This document shows positions 59,901 through 64,000 of a DNA stretch of 64,000 bases, piece after piece. Source of the stretch: Acinetobacter rudis (GTDB taxonomy: Bacteria; Pseudomonadota; Gammaproteobacteria; Pseudomonadales; Moraxellaceae); NCBI RefSeq assembly GCF_031157835.1, contig NZ_JAVIDR010000019.1, positions 1-64,000 of the forward strand. The letters are read 5' to 3'. The translations under genes and the position numbers were made by a program. The notes under the pieces were generated by a model. It was not told the DNA's origin. It saw nothing but the letters and a program-made list of their open reading frames with translations, and made no database searches. Numbering within the stretch: the first letter of the stretch is position 1; the number at the start of each line of letters is the position of its first letter.

Positions 59901-60229
59901 CACCACAGGATTTTGTGGGGCAGTACGGTGAGCATATTATTTTTAATTCATATCTTGGCTATTTCGATTTCTTGTCAACCAGTAACACTTTTGATTACCT
60001 GCTTGTCAACGATGCAGTCGTATCAGATATTTTTGGGATTAATCCCTATTTGCCTTCAAAAGTCAGCGATTATAAAGGAGCGGATGCTAAGATTATTGCT
60101 TTGGTTGAACGAGGAAGCGCTTTAAGCAAGATGAGGAATATCCCTGTGAAATTGTACTTAGGTAGTGAGTATTCATTTTTAGAGAAACTACAAGGTTTGG
60201 TTAATCATGAAACTATTTCAAGTTGTTAA
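56996..60229 (+). CDS. Giant two-domain glycosyltransferase (copy 2), candidate capsule polymerase
   Basis: The 1077-residue product has the same plan as copy 1. A basic/coiled-coil N-terminus starts RKLVSARRQKQTK. The GT2 domain starts at VSVIIPSYKGDETILDTLNS (about 389) with a DDDD motif near 481. The GT-B-like C-terminal half has YFGVFYANRNLNDF (about 932) and PSKVSDYKGADAK. The N-terminal 370 residues differ strongly from copy 1, while the central and C-terminal parts are much closer. The gene is visibly more AT-rich than copy 1. ATG 56996 is chosen by alignment with copy 1. Confidence 0.82.
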   Translation: MRKLVSARRQKQTKVQAIAIKTVENTLLQGVDEKPQSDKPMQNDMEQQIDVIRSMQSDSKLLLEKIDILLLEQQRAKDSFAEAEKTQDELKNIIISLQSEVGVLKKTYSSITENIQALFSKLDNKSLLSEILTEIKVAKNIHREDYKTILNVLLNKKQDVDTERTISFQLGKTIIDGTKNVNSIIGLPKKLLDLRKESLKRKDKTIVSVIEGKAVEKKVLSTAVSTVNKVTLDELLNNNKKQKTDGNLLLGLSLKNHELVGFGKNQEGITITSKMVIEKPRYFYSSNMIDLASLSDYIHNKKMTILFESESNGLNVEVIINYLNEAKEKISFSMAKPASKIFMNIPDECKHISLGIKVSGNGTFQIKKIKLQEITKSNDVIVKKNKLNEGVSVIIPSYKGDETILDTLNSIKQQKSINLDLVEVVCVINGPVSKTERVLKKFIKDNPQINLKMLYSDIASASQARNVGINNATKEFLIFLDDDDTITENYLSDMYALAGNNTVVFSYIHDLDASGNIQKETNITKQLVQNKDNVNINGLSSAVTMIASKMLPTADIQQVIFDPKLRSGEDVSYFVEYMVKFNPTFKLVEDIDCAYIRRITDNSVSRQPMSFNFNVEQRLDVIKSLDLIMSNYAGHLAGFVVSKMKAQIGFIIRYLTEHPQELDKVLEQIIQRKIYHFPYKYFWEKVGKNEVKQLVFSYCHPPFVDTSATIVGKRVQEFGLLSDVIANDMSSLRKVDEDMMFLNKHLINDINFLQTETSFGGWRAIKEFSEQANKLVEGKFYSQIYSRVLWPGSNFAAAIYKSKNPQTKWIAEFSDPAVLDIHGKERSSLLDDKTWVEEILAKVPSNIKNHLLGENNLYVWCELLAYLFADEIIFTCENQRKVMLDSFKYKDIAQLAYKKSVIKQHPTLPKAFYQLGQGEYNIDHNYINIGYFGVFYANRNLNDFIEVIQQINQQKQVKKKIKLHIFTNAPQDFVGQYGEHIIFNSYLGYFDFLSTSNTFDYLLVNDAVVSDIFGINPYLPSKVSDYKGADAKIIALVERGSALSKMRNIPVKLYLGSEYSFLEKLQGLVNHETISSC

Positions 60230-60247
60230 TTAAATAGCATGTATAAT

Positions 60248-60271
60248 CAAAACCTTTTATTTTAGGTTTTG
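60248..60271 (+). terminator. Hairpin after the second glycosyltransferase gene
   Basis: CAAAACCT (60248-60255) pairs with AGGTTTTG (60264-60271) around a T-rich 8-base loop. The T-rich tract after it is interrupted (AATGGTTTT). Confidence 0.45.
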
Positions 60272-60310
60272 AATGGTTTTATATAGTGATTTAATGAACT
60301 AGGATATTGA

Positions 60311-60336
60311 ATTAGGTGGTAATTCAGCCACCTAAT
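60311..60336. repeat. Intergenic palindrome with the TGGTAAT loop motif
   Basis: ATTAGGTGG (60311-60319) pairs with CCACCTAAT (60328-60336). The loop begins with TAAT, giving the AATT(A/G)GGTGGTAAT arrangement also seen near 63.05 kb and, inverted, near 15.5 kb. It may be a member of a small intergenic repeat family. Confidence 0.35.
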
Positions 60337-60478
60337 GTATGAGGTTTTATAATAGGAATTATTTATTTTTATAAAATAAACTTCGGTAAAAGTATTAATT
60401 TGTAAAGGTGTTTTATATTTCATGTTTAATTTAAATAAATTTAGTGTATTATGCTAATATTTTATATGACTTATATTT

Positions 60479-61999
60479 ATGAACTTTAAAACATACTTAC
60501 CAATACACTTCGAGCCAGGCTATAAAAGTTGGAGTGTAATAGATGATACTATTTTTGTATCCCCAGCGAAGCATAAAATTAACATTAATGATATTGATTT
60601 TCAACAGCCTGGAAATAATGCAAGTGAAATAATGTGGTTTTATTCACTTGGCTGGTTAGCAAAGTATAGCGAGTCTGAAAAAGTTGAAGCTCAAGTTTTA
60701 AAATTTTTATCAAATTATTTTAAAGAAGTTTCAAGTGGAAATTTAGACATCATCTATAAGATATCTAGTTTAGATCATTGTGCAGCATCAAGAATAAGAT
60801 ACTTATGTATGATATATGCACGATTTCATGAAAATCAAGAAATAACTAATATTGTTAGATTGCTACTGATAAGAGAGGTAGAGTGGTTTAGCTCATTAAC
60901 TGGTGTCGCATGTAACAACCATGGAATGATGTTATGTGTATCTATATTTCATGCAGCACTGGTAATAGGTAAGGGGGGTATTTTATGTGAACTTGAGACA
61001 GCAATGCTCTGGTTAAAAGGAATTTTAGATACAGTCATTCCAGAAAATGGATATGTAGTAGAAAATACGATTGGTTATCATGATTTTTATTTTAAATATA
61101 TAAAAAATCAACTCGTTTTTTTTGATGAATATTATCATGACTTAGAGGTCTATGATTATCTAAATGGATTATTTAATAAGGTTGAATTGGCCCTATATAA
61201 AGTTGTAATGCCTAATGGAAATATACCTCCATTGGGTCAGTGTGGCTTTTATCCAACAAGATATAAATCTATACCTGGTACTCATTTATTTAAGGACCAG
61301 GGATTTTTTGTTAAAAAAGATAACATTGATTATTTCTCACTTACTTGTGGTTATGCCTCACCTGTTCATAAGCAATTAGACAATACATCTATAACATTAA
61401 GTTTGTCTGGAAATGAGATATTTATTGATTCAGGTCTTGGTACGTATAATGAGAAAGATTCTAGATCAGCAGTATTAAATGGGCAAAGAGGGCATTCTGG
61501 CGCTTTTTTTAAAGCTCTTGATAATGAATATAGACATTTATTTTTAAGTTCGAATGAACTTAAAAACGTGATGAGTTCAATTGATATTGATGGTTGTTCT
61601 ATATTATCAAGTTTTTCTTTTGATTTTAAACAGTATAAATATTCTATAGAAAGAGATATTAATTTTATTAATTTTAAATCATTTAGTATTTTTGATAAAT
61701 TTGAAACAAATAATGATTATGGTTTTCCTGTGAGTAGATTTATTCTTCCAAAGGATACATCAATAACAATAAACTCAAATGTTATTTCTATTGACTGCGA
61801 AAACCACTTGGTATCAATGACCATTGGCTCCTCATTTAACTATTCATTTAAAACAGGTAGTGATGATTTTGATAAAACAGAATTTGCTAGTGGTTGGAGA
61901 TCTCTATCCTTTGGTAAGTTTGAAAAATGTAATGTAATTGAGCTTTATCCTATTAATGGTAATGAATTATCTATTATGATTGATATTAAAGATAAGTAG
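60479..61999 (+). CDS. Heparinase II/III-like polysaccharide lyase
   Basis: The 506-residue protein has a helical N-terminal toroid (about 40-260) and a C-terminal beta-sandwich (about 275-500). Family marks are LDHCAASRIRYL, NNHG (Asn147, His148), Tyr200-His201 in NTIGYHDFYFKY, and VHKQLDNTSITLSLSGNEIF with IDSGLGTY (His297, Asp301 region). Such enzymes cut uronate-containing chains by beta-elimination. No signal peptide is visible, so it may act in the cytoplasm. It sits downstream of the second polymerase-like gene. The substrate is inferred to be the capsule. Confidence 0.78.
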   Translation: MNFKTYLPIHFEPGYKSWSVIDDTIFVSPAKHKININDIDFQQPGNNASEIMWFYSLGWLAKYSESEKVEAQVLKFLSNYFKEVSSGNLDIIYKISSLDHCAASRIRYLCMIYARFHENQEITNIVRLLLIREVEWFSSLTGVACNNHGMMLCVSIFHAALVIGKGGILCELETAMLWLKGILDTVIPENGYVVENTIGYHDFYFKYIKNQLVFFDEYYHDLEVYDYLNGLFNKVELALYKVVMPNGNIPPLGQCGFYPTRYKSIPGTHLFKDQGFFVKKDNIDYFSLTCGYASPVHKQLDNTSITLSLSGNEIFIDSGLGTYNEKDSRSAVLNGQRGHSGAFFKALDNEYRHLFLSSNELKNVMSSIDIDGCSILSSFSFDFKQYKYSIERDINFINFKSFSIFDKFETNNDYGFPVSRFILPKDTSITINSNVISIDCENHLVSMTIGSSFNYSFKTGSDDFDKTEFASGWRSLSFGKFEKCNVIELYPINGNELSIMIDIKDK

Positions 62000-62007
62000 T
62001 TAATTTT

Positions 62008-62036
62008 CATGAAGTCTTTGCATCAAAGACTTCATG
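62008..62036. terminator. Perfect 13-bp hairpin after the lyase gene
   Basis: CATGAAGTCTTTG (62008-62020) pairs perfectly with CAAAGACTTCATG (62024-62036) over a 3-base loop. There is no T run on either strand, so it is either a factor-assisted terminator or an mRNA 3'-end stabiliser. Confidence 0.55.
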
Positions 62037-62133
62037 AGCGCTTATATTTAATATATGTGTTTGGTATACATCTAGAAAAACTAGCAATATTATCTGTATA
62101 ATTAATTAACTAAGTATTATAGAAGAATTAAGT

Positions 62134-62997
62134 ATGCGTATCCTTTTGATTTTTATATTAATATGTTTTTCAAACCTTGCTTACTCTTTTGATATATATT
62201 GGCGAGTCCCGTGGGAATTGATGGAAAAATCACAGATTATTACTAATAATGATGTAATTCAGCAGCATTTGTCAGAGTTTGGTTTAAAAAAAATTGATGT
62301 TATTTATCATAATAGAATGTTAACAAATGGTGTGGTTGATCCAGACAAAATTAAAAAAATTGTCGATGATAGTAATAAAAATCCAGAAATTCCAATTTCA
62401 TTTGATATTGAACTTGGTGATAGATTTGTACCATCAACGGTTATTCCGACGATTAATCAGGTCATTGATTTATATAAAGAATATGGTGGTAAGGCTAAAA
62501 TTGGAATTTATGCAACTTTGCCTCAGCAAACATATGGTGGGAAGAACTTAGATGATGAAACAGAAAAAAAATATATTCAGTTAAATAAGCAGTATGAAAG
62601 TTTGGCTGAAAAAATTGATTTTATTAGTCCATCATTTTATTTTTATGATGATGAAGATATTAATCTCTGGAAAAAGTCTGTAGATTTTAATATGAAGCAA
62701 AGTAGAGTATTAGCAAAAAAATATAATTTAAAGATATACCCATACATAACTAATGCATTTATCAAGAGTAAAGTTGACCCTATTACTAAAGGATGGTTAA
62801 TAAAACCGCTTTCAGATCAGCAAATGTTTGATACATTAGAATATATTAAATCACAAGGTGCAGATGGGGTAATATTGTGGAACAGTAGCAATGTTTTAGA
62901 ACAAGATGGTAAAAAGCCAGTTATTGATTTAAACTCTTCTTGGTTTTATGGGATTAGAAAATTTAATCTACCAAATAATAGTATTTCAGTTAATTAA
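62134..62997 (+). CDS. Exported TIM-barrel protein, distantly GH56 (hyaluronidase)-like, copy 2
   Basis: The 287-residue protein has a signal peptide (to AYS, about residue 18) and a mature start FDIYWRVPWELMEK, very close to the YWNVPT opening of GH56 enzymes. The Asp-x-Glu pair is Asp91/Glu93 in PISFDIELG. KIYPYITN and QGADGVILWNSS near the C-terminus fit the same fold. It is about 60% identical to copy 1 by eye. It would act in the periplasm or outside the cell, presumably on the capsule; the function is inferred. Confidence 0.62.
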   Translation: MRILLIFILICFSNLAYSFDIYWRVPWELMEKSQIITNNDVIQQHLSEFGLKKIDVIYHNRMLTNGVVDPDKIKKIVDDSNKNPEIPISFDIELGDRFVPSTVIPTINQVIDLYKEYGGKAKIGIYATLPQQTYGGKNLDDETEKKYIQLNKQYESLAEKIDFISPSFYFYDDEDINLWKKSVDFNMKQSRVLAKKYNLKIYPYITNAFIKSKVDPITKGWLIKPLSDQQMFDTLEYIKSQGADGVILWNSSNVLEQDGKKPVIDLNSSWFYGIRKFNLPNNSISVN

Positions 62998-63022
62998 TTT
63001 ATAAATTGTATTAGGATGTGTT

Positions 63023-63545
63023 TGTAGTAGTTTTATAAAATTGGACATCCAATTGGGTGGTAATCTAATCATCTAAGAGGTGAACTATTAGAAACACATA
63101 TATTAAACCTTGGATTTAAATTTAAAGCGATAAACCTTGTTTTAGACTAGGGTTATTTCATGCTTGAAGGGTGTTGTTTATTGAAAGTTAATGAAACTAA
63201 GGTTCATAGATTAATTATGTTCTGAATGCGAGGGTAACATTTAGGTTTCTAATCTATTAACTCCTGAGATATTTTTATTGGGTGTTTTTGATCGGTAAGT
63301 TGATACGCGAATCAGGACTAATCTAGAGACAATCAAATCGACCTTGATGCTCTATATCAAATTTACAGTGGTGATATTATATATCTGGACAGAGGTTTCA
63401 CAGAGTTATTTGTAGCAGTTCTCAATTTCTTGGAAGAGTTGTTAGTTGGTTATCCTCCGAATGTGCTGATCAGTCTTTGGTATTAAAAGTATTAGTTGAT
63501 ATTTGGTTATGTCGAGGTAAACCCAAAGTTATTTTAATGAGTTAA
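63023..63545 (+). mobile_element. Decayed IS3-family insertion sequence
   Basis: The left end TGTAGTAGTTTTATAAAATT (from 63023) matches both ends of the 157-base element at 15396-15552. Its right part carries fragments of transposase OrfB (next entry). No intact reading frame remains. The right end is not defined. Confidence 0.5.
63291..63545 (+). pseudogene. IS3-family transposase OrfB remnant
   Basis: Broken frames read IGKLIRESGLI (from 63291), QIYSGDIIYL (near 63358, the GDITYI region with its first catalytic Asp), LFVAVLNFLEELLVGY (near 63408, matching LYLAVV.DLFSR.IVGY), then SSECADQSLVLKVLVDIW and CRGKPK in another frame. They appear in the correct order for IS3-family integrase domains but are interrupted by stops and frameshifts. 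It is clearly non-functional. Confidence 0.65.
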
Positions 63546-64000
63546 ATAATTACATTCCATTTTAAAAGTTTCCTCCCTCTAAACATATGCCCAGGAATTT
63601 CTGCCCACAATGCAGTAAATTCACTGGGTTTTTTCTGATGTGTTGCTAATAGCTGAAAGAAATGATTGAGTAATAATAAAGTATCGTGACTTTGGCTTAT
63701 TACTGCATTGGCTTTATATAATTGAGTAAATTTCTTTAAGAATAAAATTTGGTTTTGTTGACGGAGCTGATAATAGTTTTCTTGTTTGTCTTTACTATGG
63801 TAAGCATGCAAAAAATAAATGGGTTGTAATAATTGTTCCAGTTGAGCCTTAGCTAAAAGTGCGCGAAATCCAGTTGCCATCATGGGTGCCATATAAGGTT
63901 CATCAATGATGACTTGTGCCGAGTATTCAATGAGTTGCTTGTGTTTAAATAACCGTAGCATAAAGTCAAAGTCTTCATAACCATGCCCTTTATAACTTTC
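63542..64000 (-). CDS. Glycosyltransferase, C-terminal part (5' end beyond the window)
   Basis: The frame is open to the right edge and its last 152 codons are visible. It begins YKGHGYEDFDFMLRLF, the G-x-G-x-EDxDF motif near the C-terminal end of GT-A transferase domains, as in galactosyltransferase- or chondroitin-synthase-type enzymes. It ends with a helical tail. A start at the internal Met (63961) would cut this motif, so the gene surely extends beyond the window. It points back towards the capsule locus and may be part of it or of a neighbouring polysaccharide cluster. Confidence 0.75.
   Translation of the reverse strand, partial: ESYKGHGYEDFDFMLRLFKHKQLIEYSAQVIIDEPYMAPMMATGFRALLAKAQLEQLLQPIYFLHAYHSKDKQENYYQLRQQNQILFLKKFTQLYKANAVISQSHDTLLLLNHFFQLLATHQKKPSEFTALWAEIPGHMFRGRKLLKWNVII

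Noticed and set aside
1..64000. CRISPR arrays, phage genes and intact insertion sequences
   Set aside because: No regularly spaced repeats, no phage structural genes and no intact transposase reading frame were found.

Overview
The window looks like chromosome of an Acinetobacter species: moderately AT-rich DNA, Acinetobacter-type gene order (tuf, tRNA-Trp, secE, nusG, rplKAJL, rpoBC; lldP-lldR-lldD-dld) and Acinetobacter-like protein sequences. The species cannot be fixed from the sequence alone. No plasmid, phage or CRISPR signal was seen.

Layout. (1) 1-12.5 kb: core gene-expression genes, from the 3' end of tuf through tRNA-Trp, secE-nusG, rplK-rplA, a long L10 leader, rplJ-rplL, rpoB and rpoC, separated by attenuator-like hairpins and ended by a strong terminator. 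(2) 12.5-16.6 kb: small accessory genes (alpha/beta hydrolase, DUF1330-like protein, GyrI-like protein, DUF2939 protein, a lipoprotein). They include a divergent promoter with a large inverted repeat and decayed IS3-family debris. (3) 16.6-22.2 kb: the lactate-use operon lldP-lldR-lldD-dld, with two LldR-type operators flanking its promoter. (4) 22.2-25.2 kb: trpBA with a divergent LysR gene that resembles TrpI in family and position. (5) 25.2-33.3 kb: a heavy-metal RND efflux operon (adaptor, pump, DUF3240 protein, outer-membrane channel) followed by its two-component system, with a PmrA-type box in front. (6) 33.3-37.2 kb: a MocR/PdxR-type regulator divergent from a GNAT acetyltransferase, then a pilin gene and a chaperone gene with no usher. 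(7) 38-64 kb: a large surface-polysaccharide locus.

The polysaccharide locus is the most interesting part. It carries an ABC-transporter (group 2/3 capsule type) export set, kpsM-kpsT-kpsE-kpsD-kpsC. On each side lies a copy of the same three-gene module: wecB (UDP-GlcNAc 2-epimerase), wecC (UDP-ManNAc dehydrogenase) and a giant glycosyltransferase of about 1080 residues with a GT-A and a GT-B-like half. The first copy is followed by an asparagine-synthetase-like protein and the second by a heparinase II/III-like lyase. Each copy also has an exported TIM-barrel protein that I read as a distant relative of GH56 hyaluronidases. Together the genes predict a glycosaminoglycan-like capsule containing N-acetylmannosaminuronic acid, with dedicated enzymes to modify it and cut it. 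The structure of the polymer and the roles of the lyase and hydrolase-like proteins are inference.

The rest of the locus runs off the right edge in a truncated glycosyltransferase gene. A decayed IS3-family element lies between that gene and the capsule genes.
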